Shown here: positions 8,743-17,821 of the stretch, in pieces
How the letters are laid out: each line of letters begins with the position of its first letter
How positions within the stretch are numbered: the first letter of the stretch is position 1
Assembly: GCA_028101545.1 (NCBI GenBank)
Contig: JAOHKZ010000011.1
Coordinates: 1-63,145, forward strand
DNA from: Opitutales bacterium
GTDB taxonomy: Bacteria; Verrucomicrobiota; Verrucomicrobiia; Opitutales; Seribacteraceae
DNA: 63,145 nucleotides
Direction of reading: 5' to 3'
Position numbers and translations under genes: made by a program
Notes under the pieces: generated by a model
The model's input: only the letters and a program-made list of their open reading frames with translations
Databases searched by the model: none
Told to the model about the DNA's origin: nothing

Positions 8743-9615
8743 ATGAGGTTATTATATTTCTTAATTTCTTTTTTATTTTTTTTGCTTTTTGCGAAAGCAC
8801 AATCAGTGCACACCGTTCAAAAAAATGAAACATTGAGCGCTATTGCTCAAAAATATGGGGTATCCGCCAACTCCATTCAAGCTGTCAACAGTATATCTGA
8901 CCCCAATCTTCTTTTTGTTGGTAAAAAATTAAAAATTCCAAGTGGGTCTACTTCAGAAATTCCATACACCGTAAAAAAGGGAGATAGTTTAGGTAGTATT
9001 GCGTCTCGATTTGGAGCAAAACTTAGCGAAATTTGTTCTCGGAACGGTATCTTTAGCCCAAATTTAATTAAAGTTGGGCAAAAGATAATCATCCCTGTCA
9101 AGGGATCCACAAAATCTCCTCCATCCCTTCTCCCAAGCTCTTTAATCAAGTCTCTCTCATCGATTAAACCTTACCCCGGAAAATGGAAAAAAATCATCAT
9201 TCATCATTCTGCTACCCCAGTAGATGATGCGATGAATATGCATCGAGTACATAAAGCAAGAGGGATGAAAAATGGATTAGCCTATCACTTTGTAATTTCA
9301 AATGGATCGAGAAAAGCTTATGATGGAGAAGTTTTTATTGGTACAAGATGGAAGGGTCAACTTGATGGCGGGCATGTAAAAAAACTGAGTTGGAATAAAA
9401 CTTGTATTGGTATCTGTCTCATTGGGAACTTTGAACTAAAGCCCCCTTCTCCACGCCAACTAAATGCGTTAGAGGGCTTATGTGAATACCTAATGAAACG
9501 CTGCAGGATTGCCAAAAGCCAAGTAACTACTCATAAGCTTTTACATCCGGGACACACAGCCTGCCCTGGGAAATTTCTATCCCTACCAAGTTTTATACAT
9601 AGGCTTAACCCTTAG
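8743..9615 (+). CDS. LysM-containing N-acetylmuramoyl-L-alanine amidase
   Basis: Exported peptidoglycan amidase, 290 residues. A signal peptide (about 1-19, cleaved after AKA) precedes two LysM repeats (about 22-66 and 74-118), then an Amidase_2 domain (about 148-280). Zinc ligands are visible: His154 (IIIHHS), His264 (VTTHKL) and Cys274 (HTACPGK). It should cut the bond between N-acetylmuramate and L-alanine in the periplasm while LysM holds it on the wall. AAAGG about 9 bases upstream supports the ATG. Its last 11 bases overlap the 3' end of the convergent MDR gene. Confidence 0.92.
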   Translation: MRLLYFLISFLFFLLFAKAQSVHTVQKNETLSAIAQKYGVSANSIQAVNSISDPNLLFVGKKLKIPSGSTSEIPYTVKKGDSLGSIASRFGAKLSEICSRNGIFSPNLIKVGQKIIIPVKGSTKSPPSLLPSSLIKSLSSIKPYPGKWKKIIIHHSATPVDDAMNMHRVHKARGMKNGLAYHFVISNGSRKAYDGEVFIGTRWKGQLDGGHVKKLSWNKTCIGICLIGNFELKPPSPRQLNALEGLCEYLMKRCRIAKSQVTTHKLLHPGHTACPGKFLSLPSFIHRLNP

Positions 9616-10627
9616 TTGGCGTAATTAATTTTTTATCTCGGGCAAGAAGAACTTTCCCTAAGCGAGATTCTGAATTTCTTCTAAATGCTTCCTTGAATTC
9701 TGAAAGATTAAAAATTGAATCAACGGGATGACTGATCTCTGTTAATGCAAGTGGTTGAAGAACCTCATCAATGGACGCCCTGATTTCATCGATACTTTTG
9801 TTTTTCTTCCATCGATCTAACCAGAAACCCACAAAACGAATATCATTAAAAATCAAATTACGGGTTGGAAACCTAACAGGAGAACCATCCATAGCTCCAA
9901 AAGTAACATGAACCGCCCCATCACACAAACATTTGGCTAATCGGATGGAGCTTCTTCCACCTACAGAATTTAGGGCTAATGAGCACCCTTTTCCTCCGGT
10001 TAATTTTCTAATTCTTTCAACTGCATCATCCCGATCAATAAGCACTTCAGTTTTTACGAATCCTAATATTCTGTCTCTTGCTTCTTCAGTCCTTACAATG
10101 CTTATACATTGAATCCCTAGTTTTTGAGCAAACTGTATAACGGAAAGTCCAACCGCCGAATTACCCGCATTTTGAACAATAAAATCACCGGGTTTCAAAT
10201 ATTCAAAATCATTAAGTAAACGCCAGGCGGTCATGGGATTCAGGATAGATATTGCTAACTGATCAAGGGGGACTAAGGAGGGAAGCAGCAGGAGTTGATC
10301 TGCCTTTTCCATCATGTATTCCTGCCATGCTCCTGGTCCTTGAGGCAATGCAACGGGTCTGCCAATTAATTTCTCATCCACGCCCTCTCCTATTGCATAA
10401 ATTGTGCCCACGCCTTCCCGCCCAGCAACGGAGGGTAATTTACGCAATGATCCATATGACCCATTGATTAATCCAATATCAGATGGGTGTAGGGCTGCAG
10501 CCTGCATTTGGACGATAACTTCACCTTGCCGACATGTGGGTAATGATTTGTTTTCTAATTCTAAAACATTGGAGGCATCTCCAAATTCATTGTAACACAA
10601 GGCATCAAAAGATTCGGGGGTATTCAT
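9605..10627 (-). CDS. MDR-family enoyl reductase-like oxidoreductase
   Basis: 340-residue medium-chain dehydrogenase/reductase without zinc-ligand cysteines. It resembles trans-2-enoyl-CoA/ACP reductases (MECR/Etr1 group): N-terminal AALHPSDIGLINGSYG, then LNPMTAWRLLNDF and PGDFIVQNAGNSAVGLSVIQ, the family's NADPH-site signature. Probable role is NADPH-dependent reduction of an enoyl thioester or a quinone; the exact substrate is uncertain. I chose ATG 10627 because it overlaps the upstream esterase stop as ATGA, giving translational coupling; an ATG at 10657 would run into the esterase. Confidence 0.82.
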   Translation of the reverse strand: MNTPESFDALCYNEFGDASNVLELENKSLPTCRQGEVIVQMQAAALHPSDIGLINGSYGSLRKLPSVAGREGVGTIYAIGEGVDEKLIGRPVALPQGPGAWQEYMMEKADQLLLLPSLVPLDQLAISILNPMTAWRLLNDFEYLKPGDFIVQNAGNSAVGLSVIQFAQKLGIQCISIVRTEEARDRILGFVKTEVLIDRDDAVERIRKLTGGKGCSLALNSVGGRSSIRLAKCLCDGAVHVTFGAMDGSPVRFPTRNLIFNDIRFVGFWLDRWKKNKSIDEIRASIDEVLQPLALTEISHPVDSIFNLSEFKEAFRRNSESRLGKVLLARDKKLITPTKG

Positions 10628-11508
10628 TTTTTTAAAACTCCAATAGCTGACATCCATTCCTTGGCACGACTAGGCCAGGTTGATACAAAGTTTTGAGATT
10701 TTCTCATTCCGTAACCATGGCCGCCAAATGGATAGAGATGAAGTTCATTTCCGGTTACACCTGCTTTCTCAAGAGCTAGGTACAATAATGCACTACCCTC
10801 TGCTGGAACATGATCATCACCTGTATGGGCAAAAAAGCATGGAGGGCAATCAGGGCCAACTTTAACCTCAGGGAATAATCGAGACCTTTCATTTCGATCT
10901 ACTAAATAAGCTGGATAAATTAAAATTGAAAAATCTGGCCGACAGGAAATCTCGTCTGAATTATCAAGCTTAGGGTATGTCCTAGTCTTAAACGATGTGG
11001 ATATCATTACAGCAAGATTACCACCAGCTGAGAATCCAAGAATACCAATTTTATCTTTTGCTATATTCCATTCTTTTGCATTTTGACGAATAAGACCCAT
11101 TGCTCTTTGGGCGTCCTGTAAAGGAGCATCATACTTTTCGCGGCCTTTTCTTCGAGGAACCCTGTATTTTAGAAGTATTGCAGTCACCCCGAAAGAATTT
11201 AGCCATTCACACACATCTAAACCCTCATGCTCATAAGCCAAAATATTGTAAGCTCCCCCAGGGCAAACTAAGACAGCGGCTCCATTTGAAATTTTTGGAT
11301 CCGCAGGAAAGATCTTCATGCTTGGTCTGGAAACATTAGAAATTCGCAGGACATCATTGGGGTCCTTAGGATAGTTTTCAAATTCGGCTTCAATTTCACC
11401 TTTTTTTTCTCCCGGAGCTTCCCCAGGCCAAAGAAATTTAACATCATTGGGTGCAGCTATTAAACAAAAGGTGAAAAAGAAAAAGAAAGTGTAAGCTTGA
11501 ATCCTCAT
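10624..11508 (-). CDS. Secreted alpha/beta-hydrolase (acetyl esterase-like)
   Basis: 294 residues from ATG 11508, which begins a signal peptide (MRIQAYTFFFFFTFCLIAA). The domain is an alpha/beta hydrolase of the acetylesterase/xylanase-associated type: oxyanion region VLVCPGGAYNILAYEHEG, nucleophile Ser in GILGFSAGGN, acid in HTGDDHVP and catalytic His in PFGGHGYG. It probably removes acetyl or similar groups from polysaccharides in the periplasm. Longer frames upstream lack a sensible signal. It is coupled by a 4-base overlap to the MDR reductase, a pairing with no obvious pathway logic. Confidence 0.85.
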   Translation of the reverse strand: MRIQAYTFFFFFTFCLIAAPNDVKFLWPGEAPGEKKGEIEAEFENYPKDPNDVLRISNVSRPSMKIFPADPKISNGAAVLVCPGGAYNILAYEHEGLDVCEWLNSFGVTAILLKYRVPRRKGREKYDAPLQDAQRAMGLIRQNAKEWNIAKDKIGILGFSAGGNLAVMISTSFKTRTYPKLDNSDEISCRPDFSILIYPAYLVDRNERSRLFPEVKVGPDCPPCFFAHTGDDHVPAEGSALLYLALEKAGVTGNELHLYPFGGHGYGMRKSQNFVSTWPSRAKEWMSAIGVLKK

Positions 11509-11612
11509 GCATCTTCTAGACCTAAACTTCTCAAAGTATGCAAAACAAAAGAGAATAAATGATTCATTTTTATTTTGCGAAATTAAGGAATTTTTCGGCA
11601 TATAGAAAGGTA

Positions 11613-12731
11613 ATGAAATTATTTCTTCTTTCTTTCGTATACTTTTTTCTTTCCTTTGGTCTTCCGGCAAAGAAAAAAAATTCAACAACTGAATTAATTC
11701 AACCATTGATTAATATCAATAACTTGGGGGCTGGGAACATAGCAGCGATTAAAGTATGGCCAAAAGTCGCAAGTTTGCCTGCGTCTGATGTTCTTGTGTT
11801 ACTTGAAGCTATGAACCAAGCAAACCCTCTTGGAGATAATTGGATTCGAGGAGCAATAAGCAAAATTTGCGAACTGGATAAAACTAGCCTGCCGATAAAC
11901 AAAATCGTCGAATTTCTCAATAACCAATCAAACCAAGATGAGGCGAGGCAAATGGCCTATGAAATCATAAAAGCTTACAGGCCCACGATTGCTTATAAAT
12001 TAGCCCCATCTTTTATCGATGATCCAGCGGTAGACTTACGAAGAATATCAGTCGCTTTAATGATTGACCGGATTGAAGATATTGAAAGTGAGGAAAAGAA
12101 GAAAAAGCTTCTGCTTAACACTCTGACAAAAGCTCGTGAAGTTGATCAAATAAAAGAAATCAGCGAAACCCTTAAAAAGATGGGGCAAGATATAAACATT
12201 ATTAAACTGATGGGTTTCCTTGTGAATTGGCATACCGTTGGCCCCTTTGATAACAAAGAAAGAAACGGGTTTGATCAGAAGTTTCAACCTGAAGAAAAAA
12301 CTGATCTTAATCAAAAATACAAAAGTATGGGAGAAATAATTACATGGTCTCCTTTTTCAACTAAAGAAGAATTTGGAATGTTGGATATAAATCAACAATA
12401 TGGTGAAATTAAAGAAGTCTGTGCCTACGCTCAAACTACTTTTTATTCCAAGAATAGTAAACCCGCACACTTTCGAGTAGGCTCAAAAAATGCCTGGAAA
12501 CTTTGGCTCAACGGTAAACTTCTTTTCGCAAGAGATGAATATCACCGAGGGAAAACTAGAGTTGATCAATTCATAATCGAAGGTGATTTAAAAAAAGGTA
12601 AGAATTTAATTTTACTTAAAGTTTGTCAAAATGAACAAACACAATCCTGGACAAAACAATGGGAATTTAATTTTCGCGTTACTGATCGAACCGGCTCCGC
12701 TATTCATAATGCTGAATCTGAACCCAATTGA
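11613..12731 (+). CDS. Exported protein, helical repeats plus C-terminal beta domain
   Basis: 372 residues from ATG 11613, where a signal peptide begins (MKLFLLSFVYFFLSFG); AGAAAGG lies just upstream. Residues about 30-190 look like HEAT-type helical repeats (DLRRISVALMIDRIEDI). After about residue 200 comes NWHTVGPFDN and a beta-rich region with FRVGSKNAWKLWLNGKLLF and KGKNLILLKVCQ, a pattern seen in jelly-roll, carbohydrate-binding-like domains of secreted PVC proteins. No catalytic motif is visible. It ends 7 bases before the beta-propeller gene, so the two are probably one operon. Confidence 0.65.
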   Translation: MKLFLLSFVYFFLSFGLPAKKKNSTTELIQPLININNLGAGNIAAIKVWPKVASLPASDVLVLLEAMNQANPLGDNWIRGAISKICELDKTSLPINKIVEFLNNQSNQDEARQMAYEIIKAYRPTIAYKLAPSFIDDPAVDLRRISVALMIDRIEDIESEEKKKKLLLNTLTKAREVDQIKEISETLKKMGQDINIIKLMGFLVNWHTVGPFDNKERNGFDQKFQPEEKTDLNQKYKSMGEIITWSPFSTKEEFGMLDINQQYGEIKEVCAYAQTTFYSKNSKPAHFRVGSKNAWKLWLNGKLLFARDEYHRGKTRVDQFIIEGDLKKGKNLILLKVCQNEQTQSWTKQWEFNFRVTDRTGSAIHNAESEPN

Positions 12732-12738
12732 AATTAAT

Positions 12739-13935
12739 ATGAAGAAACTTTTTTCTCTAATCCTATTCTTTTTTCTCAATAACCTTTCTCATGCTGATTG
12801 GCTTAATTTTCGCGGAACACTTGGAAATGGTCAGGCTTCCGTAAATTCTGTTTCAAAATTATCAATCACAAGCCCCACATCATGGAAAGCCAAATTACCT
12901 GGACGTGGACTATCAAGCCCCATCCTTGTAAAAGATAAAATTTATATCACTGCATCAAGCGGGCCCAAGCAGGAAACCCTACATATTCTTTGCTTTTCTC
13001 AAGATGAAGGAAAGTTAGAATGGGAAAGGAAATTTCGATCGACAGGACGAACAATCTGCCATGAAAAAACTTGTGTGGCGGCACCAACAATGACTAGCGA
13101 CGGAAAGGTGGTTATTGCGCAATTTTCTTCCAATGATGTTTTTTGCTTGGATTTAAAAGGAGATTTAATTTGGCTTCGTGGATTAACTTATGATTTCCCC
13201 AATGCGGCCAATGGTCTGGGAATGTCCTCTTCTCCCGTCATCGCTCAGGGAGTTCTGATTGCCCAAGTTGAAAATGATGCGGATTCATTTACAACAGGAA
13301 TCGACTTAAAAAACGGGATGTCAATTTGGAGAAAAATTCGGCCCAAGGGTGCAAATTGGACATCCCCAGTATTGCTAGGTTCAGGAGCAAAACAAAAGGT
13401 TGCCTTACAATCCAAAAATGGAATTTCAATTATTAACCCAAAAACAGGAGAAGAGTACTGGAGTTTTGAGGAAGGTGCCTCCACGATACCATCTTCGACT
13501 CCAATTGGGGAAATTTTATTGGTTCCATCTAACGGAATGACAGCACTCAAGGGACGGATTGACCAAAAATCGCACACTCAATTATGGCAGGATAATAAAT
13601 TAGGACCTGGGACAGGAAGCCCAACTGTTTCCGGAGATTATTTCTTAGTCATAAATAAAGCAAATGTCTTAACCTGTGCCCAGATAACGACTGGAGAAAT
13701 CTTATGGCGCATGAGAATAAAAGGCCCATCGAGTGGTTCGCCCGTTGCAACATCCTCACATTTATATTTCTTCAATGAAGACGGACTGGGGCAGGTCATT
13801 AAAATTAATCAAAGTGAAGGAAAACTTGTTTCGGGTGTTGATCTAGAAGAAACAATTTTATGTACACCTGCAATTTCAGAAAACGCCTTATTTGTAAGAT
13901 CGGATAGACATTTATGGAGGCTTTCAGAAAATTAA
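12739..13935 (+). CDS. Exported PQQ-like beta-propeller protein
   Basis: 398 residues with a signal peptide (MKKLFSLILFFFLNNLSHA). The mature part starts DWLNFRGTLGNGQAS, the usual opening of PQQ_2/BamB-like propellers in Planctomycetes and Verrucomicrobia, and has repeated blades such as LCFSQDEGKLEWERKF, GIDLKNGMSIWRKI and ITTGEILWRMRI. It lacks clear PQQ dehydrogenase active-site motifs, so it is more likely a binding or scaffold propeller than an enzyme. The start at 12739 sits 7 bases after the preceding stop. Its last 4 bases overlap the convergent cytochrome gene. Confidence 0.83.
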   Translation: MKKLFSLILFFFLNNLSHADWLNFRGTLGNGQASVNSVSKLSITSPTSWKAKLPGRGLSSPILVKDKIYITASSGPKQETLHILCFSQDEGKLEWERKFRSTGRTICHEKTCVAAPTMTSDGKVVIAQFSSNDVFCLDLKGDLIWLRGLTYDFPNAANGLGMSSSPVIAQGVLIAQVENDADSFTTGIDLKNGMSIWRKIRPKGANWTSPVLLGSGAKQKVALQSKNGISIINPKTGEEYWSFEEGASTIPSSTPIGEILLVPSNGMTALKGRIDQKSHTQLWQDNKLGPGTGSPTVSGDYFLVINKANVLTCAQITTGEILWRMRIKGPSSGSPVATSSHLYFFNEDGLGQVIKINQSEGKLVSGVDLEETILCTPAISENALFVRSDRHLWRLSEN

Positions 13936-14885
13936 AAGTTAACTTTTACCAATGGTTTAGCCTGCTTAAATTTTTGAATTTCAGTGTCAGTGATTTGACA
14001 ATTCCAAATAGATAGATCTTCCAATGATTTAAGCACAAGAAGAGATTTTAAGCTTTTTGCCGAAATTTTGGATTCAGAAAGATTTATGCTTTTCAGGTTT
14101 GGCATCTTCAATAGTTGATTGATGCCATAATCCCCAACTTTAGTTGCTCGAATATTTAATTTTGAAAGGTTTTTAAATTTTGAAATCATCAAGCAGGATT
14201 TATCTGTGATACTTGTATTCCGAAGATCCAAATGGGTGAGATGATCACCCAATGTTGATAGTTGGGAAACAACTTGGTCGTTAATTTTATCTCCATCTGT
14301 CACTGCCCGAACTTCAATTAATGAATTACCTTTACCTACTGGGCGAACCAGGAGAGATGTGCTCAATTGAAGATCTGTTAAATGTGATGCTGCTATTGAG
14401 TTTAGTCCATGTGCCAATCGATCATAGAACATAAGATACTCGGGCATGTCATGAACTGATGTGCCACTTAAAACTGGTTCTCGAACTCCTTCTGTTGCAC
14501 CCACCCATTTGCCAAAATCAACTCCCTGTGCAATCCACTTTCTAATTAACTCTTTCTCGATAAAGGTTAGAGGATCACCCTTGGGGGGCATAATATCATC
14601 ATCATCAGATGGTAAAATAATTCTTTGATAAAGTGAACTTTGGCTGGGATGATCTACCACAACAACTGCCCCATCATCGCTTCCCGCCATGATATGACTG
14701 GCACCATCAAGTCGTAAACCGGCTTTTGGTTTCTTTATCCGTCCATTTTGATCAAAGGGTGCTTGGTGACATTCAATGCAACGATCCTGCAAAATAGGTA
14801 AAACTTCCCTCTCGAAGTCAATCACGGCTAGTAATTTACATTGGGCCATTGGTAATATCAAAGATATCAAAAAGAATTTATTCAT
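13932..14885 (-). CDS. Secreted c-type cytochrome (PSC1-like) with leucine-rich repeats
   Basis: 317 residues. A signal peptide (MNKFFLISLILPMAQC) is followed by a planctomycete-type cytochrome c domain with heme motif CIECH at 36-40 and MPPKGDPLT downstream, whose Met is a candidate axial ligand. Residues about 205-315 form leucine-rich repeats (LTHLDLRNTSITDKS, LSKLNIRATKVGD, LKSINLSESKISAKS, LEDLSIWNCQITD). This PSC1-LRR pairing is typical of PVC bacteria; its role is not established but likely periplasmic electron transfer or binding. ATG 14885 is preferred over a GTG two codons upstream. Confidence 0.87.
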   Translation of the reverse strand: MNKFFLISLILPMAQCKLLAVIDFEREVLPILQDRCIECHQAPFDQNGRIKKPKAGLRLDGASHIMAGSDDGAVVVVDHPSQSSLYQRIILPSDDDDIMPPKGDPLTFIEKELIRKWIAQGVDFGKWVGATEGVREPVLSGTSVHDMPEYLMFYDRLAHGLNSIAASHLTDLQLSTSLLVRPVGKGNSLIEVRAVTDGDKINDQVVSQLSTLGDHLTHLDLRNTSITDKSCLMISKFKNLSKLNIRATKVGDYGINQLLKMPNLKSINLSESKISAKSLKSLLVLKSLEDLSIWNCQITDTEIQKFKQAKPLVKVNF

Positions 14886-15014
14886 AAACACTTAGTGAAA
14901 TACAAATTTTATTCCTTTGTTGGCGAGCAAGGAAAACACTCAGTGCAATTTTTTTTCTAATAGGCAGATTCTTTTTTTATTGGAATAGATTGAATTAACA
15001 GCTTCCATAAACTT

Positions 15015-15965
15015 ATGAAATTAACTTCATTTACAATTATTTTTTATGCACTCTTAGGACTAAGCCAACTCTTTGCAAAATCGTTGAAATGGCAGAATGA
15101 AGAGGGAAAACACTTTGACCTTCTGTATGCTGATAAAAAAATTGCCCGTTATGTCTATGAAAGAATGCAACCGGACGACCGAGAACGAACTTACAAACCC
15201 TTCCACCACATTTACCAATCCAATGGCAGGGATTTTCTGACAAAAGGTCCAGGTGGTAAATTTACTCATCACCGTGGAATCTTTTTCGGTTTCTCAAAAT
15301 GCACAGTCATCAACGGGAGTGGAAAACAAGTCAAAGTGGACACATGGCACTGCAAGCGTGGTTACCAAATCCATGAAGAAGTAATAAGCCAAAAGGCAGG
15401 CAAAGATAGTGCCAGCCAAACTGTAAAGATTTCATGGAAAGCAGATGATGGAACTACATTTGTTACCGAATACCGAACACTTTATTTTTCAATACTTGAA
15501 GACGATTCTGTTCAAATTGATTTTAAATCAAAACTCAGCACAGATCAGGAACGGGTTAAATTTGATGGAGATCCTCAGCATGCCGGTTTCCAGTTTAGGG
15601 CATCCAATGAAGTGGCTGAATCCCAAAGCAAGCAAACCTACTACATTCGACCGATCGACGGAAGAGATATGAAGGGGAATACGAAAAATTGGCCTCAGGA
15701 CAAAGACATGACTAATTTACTATGGAAAGCACAAAGCGTTATTGTTAATGGAAATCGTTACACAACTGTTTACCTCGATCATCCAGGCAACCCTAAGCCT
15801 ACTTTTTACAGTGAAAGAGATTATGGTCGATTCGGATCTTATTTCAGCTCGGAAATTACTCCAAGCAAGCCACTTTCAGTTAAGTATCGGCTAAATATTT
15901 CACAAAATGAACGATCAATCGAAGATTGCCAAAAATTGAGCCGTCTCTTTTTAAAAGCTCTGTAA
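15015..15965 (+). CDS. Exported DUF6807 (PmoA-like) protein
   Basis: 316 residues with a signal peptide (MKLTSFTIIFYALLGLSQLFA). It matches the family called PmoA-like/DUF6807 in Verrucomicrobia and Planctomycetes: RPFHH-type region (YKPFHHIYQ), THHRGIFFGFSKC, DTWHCKRG, QHAGFQFRASNEVA, and YLDHPGNPKPTFYSERDYGRFGSYF. Despite the name it is unrelated in function to methane monooxygenase; these proteins usually occur in sugar-degradation gene sets. No enzymatic activity can be assigned. It lies 17 bases upstream of a DMT permease on the same strand. Confidence 0.85.
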   Translation: MKLTSFTIIFYALLGLSQLFAKSLKWQNEEGKHFDLLYADKKIARYVYERMQPDDRERTYKPFHHIYQSNGRDFLTKGPGGKFTHHRGIFFGFSKCTVINGSGKQVKVDTWHCKRGYQIHEEVISQKAGKDSASQTVKISWKADDGTTFVTEYRTLYFSILEDDSVQIDFKSKLSTDQERVKFDGDPQHAGFQFRASNEVAESQSKQTYYIRPIDGRDMKGNTKNWPQDKDMTNLLWKAQSVIVNGNRYTTVYLDHPGNPKPTFYSERDYGRFGSYFSSEITPSKPLSVKYRLNISQNERSIEDCQKLSRLFLKAL

Positions 15966-15982
15966 TCTAAGGATACTTCTTT

Positions 15983-16876
15983 TTGCCCGCTAACCTACCA
16001 CCCTACTTACTCGCATTCAGTGCGGGTGCGTTTTATTCGATTAGTGCATTGCTTTGTAAGAGAGGACTCGAACTTGGTGCGGGAACTATTAGATCCTTAA
16101 TCATTTCCAATTGGATTATGGCTTTCTTCTTTATACCTTATCCATTTATCCAAGGGAGTATTCCTGTAAGCGCCGATTTACTTGCAGGATTCACCCTTGG
16201 AGTAATTTTCTTTCTTTCTCAATTTGTCTGTTTTTTAGCCCTTCAACAGGGAGACGCGTCCATGGTTACTCCTATTATGGGGGCAAAACCAGTTTTTGTA
16301 GCCTTTTTTGTTTTTGCCTTTGGTCTGACAGGGATTCCCTCACCGGGCACCTGGGTTGCCGTTTTACTCGCAACTTTTGCTATTGGTTTAATCGCTTGGC
16401 CGGAAAAAGAGGGAAAGGTTCGCCCTTCAGCTATATGCCTTGGCTTATTGACCGCATCGGGCTTTGGCTTAACCGATGCACTGGTACCTCACCTGGCCCA
16501 GCAGTCAACTCCAGCACATGTTGTATTTACTATGTTCATTACTGTTGGAATTGGATCTTGTTTCCTTCTCCCATTAGTAAAGGGCAGGTTTTTCTACTTG
16601 GAAAAAAATGCAGACAAGTGGATGATTGCGTCCTGTATACCAATGGGAATACAGGCTGTGCTCATGTCACTAGCGATGGGTTTTTACCAAGTGCCAGCAG
16701 AGGCAAATGTTTTTTATGCCTGCCGTGGAATTTGGGCTATTCTTTTAGCCTCTTTTATAGGCAAGCGGATTGGATTAAATGAGGGAGAAATGAGTAAGCC
16801 GATATTCAGAAGAAGGTTACTGGGTGCCTGCCTTTTAATCGCTGGTATATATTTCACTCCCTTAGGAAGGGCTTAA
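15983..16876 (+). CDS. DMT-superfamily (EamA) transporter
   Basis: 297-residue inner-membrane protein with ten hydrophobic helices in two repeats of five, the EamA drug/metabolite transporter fold. Typical traits are the N-terminal YLLAFSAGAFYSISALLCKRG and helix 4 motif ALQQGDASMVTPIMGAKPVFVAFF. The start is a TTG, with AAGGA about 10 bases upstream; no ATG is available in the right place. The substrate is unknown. Its position 17 bases after the DUF6807 gene suggests co-transcription, so uptake or efflux of a sugar-related metabolite is a guess. Confidence 0.83.
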   Translation: MPANLPPYLLAFSAGAFYSISALLCKRGLELGAGTIRSLIISNWIMAFFFIPYPFIQGSIPVSADLLAGFTLGVIFFLSQFVCFLALQQGDASMVTPIMGAKPVFVAFFVFAFGLTGIPSPGTWVAVLLATFAIGLIAWPEKEGKVRPSAICLGLLTASGFGLTDALVPHLAQQSTPAHVVFTMFITVGIGSCFLLPLVKGRFFYLEKNADKWMIASCIPMGIQAVLMSLAMGFYQVPAEANVFYACRGIWAILLASFIGKRIGLNEGEMSKPIFRRRLLGACLLIAGIYFTPLGRA

Positions 16877-16895
16877 TAAAAAGAACCCTGAAATC

Positions 16896-17723
16896 CTAGC
16901 GTGAAATAAAAACTTCTAACTTTTCTTTTAATATACCAAAAACAATCTCATGCTCAGCCATTGGGTTAGTTTGATAAATTTTCATTTGCGGGAATAAAGA
17001 AGAAGCATTTTTACAGATTTTGGCTAAGTCCCCACCTTTACCGGCATGCCTTCCAGAAAGAAGGAAAAATAAGGCAACCACCACTTCACGAACACCTTCT
17101 TTTCCCCATTTCATAAGAAGTCCTTCAAGAAGGGGTTCATTAAAAGAATAAAGATCCCCGTCTCTGCGCTCCATGGAACAGGTTGAAAATCCAGAATCAG
17201 AATAATTCAGAATCTTGCACAAACTTGCTCCTACCTGTTCGCGAACTATATTAACTTCATGTATCGGAGTACCATGATCGACCATTGCAACACGAGGTTC
17301 TGACAGGCTTTTCCTTTCAATTAAGCCATTAATTTCACCTGCTAAAGCCATGGCGAGTCGATGGTCGCCATCTGCATGCAGGCAATCGAGAATGTGATAA
17401 GAGCGATCGGACTCTTCTTTCTTCCATTCATCTAATTTTGTAACCAACCATTCCGTAATTCCTAGACTCGGTCCAAGAAAAAGGGGGAGTATCAGTAATG
17501 CCTTTTCTTGTTTACCACGTTGACTAGACAAAAAAGTTCCTATCGTTTCAGCTTTTACATCTTGAAGGTCACAAGAATTAATCTTGTTTGAATGAAGCAA
17601 GCCTACCGGCAATACTTCAAAATCAGTTTCAACTGATAATTTTTCAGCAACTCTACGAAGGCTAAAAACAGCTTCTGGTCGAAGGGAACCATTGTCGACC
17701 AACAAACAAATTGGTAAATTCAT
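16896..17723 (-). CDS. CbiX/sirohydrochlorin chelatase-like two-domain protein
   Basis: 275 residues from ATG 17723 (MNLPICLLVDNGSLRPEAV); a TTG at 17759 would add 12 residues. It is built as two CbiX-like halves. The second half keeps the motif MVDHGTP (His150) and a second His in GRHAGKGGD (226), which in chelatases bind metal. The first half has DNGS where HGS is expected and LPLFLGPS without the second His, so it looks degenerate. No cobalamin or siroheme genes are nearby. Metal insertion into a tetrapyrrole is possible but unproven. Confidence 0.75.
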   Translation of the reverse strand: MNLPICLLVDNGSLRPEAVFSLRRVAEKLSVETDFEVLPVGLLHSNKINSCDLQDVKAETIGTFLSSQRGKQEKALLILPLFLGPSLGITEWLVTKLDEWKKEESDRSYHILDCLHADGDHRLAMALAGEINGLIERKSLSEPRVAMVDHGTPIHEVNIVREQVGASLCKILNYSDSGFSTCSMERRDGDLYSFNEPLLEGLLMKWGKEGVREVVVALFFLLSGRHAGKGGDLAKICKNASSLFPQMKIYQTNPMAEHEIVFGILKEKLEVFISR

Positions 17724-17821
17724 GCGCTTTCTCGTTGACGAAGGTTGAGTCGCGTGCAAGAAAATAATTACAGAAGATTAGCTATGGGATGGTTAATCGT
17801 TAAACAGCGGGAGATATAAGT

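Noticed and set aside
8699-8746. A 15-codon frame ATG-to-TGA just upstream of the LysM amidase, ending in an ATGA overlap with its start.
   Set aside because: Length and composition are compatible with chance; the amidase has its own AAAGG site, so no leader function is supported.
16111-16782. A 223-codon open frame on the plus strand, out of frame with the DMT permease.
   Set aside because: It lies wholly inside the permease gene, has no homology I recognise, and is rich in Cys, Trp and Arg residues typical of an unused frame.
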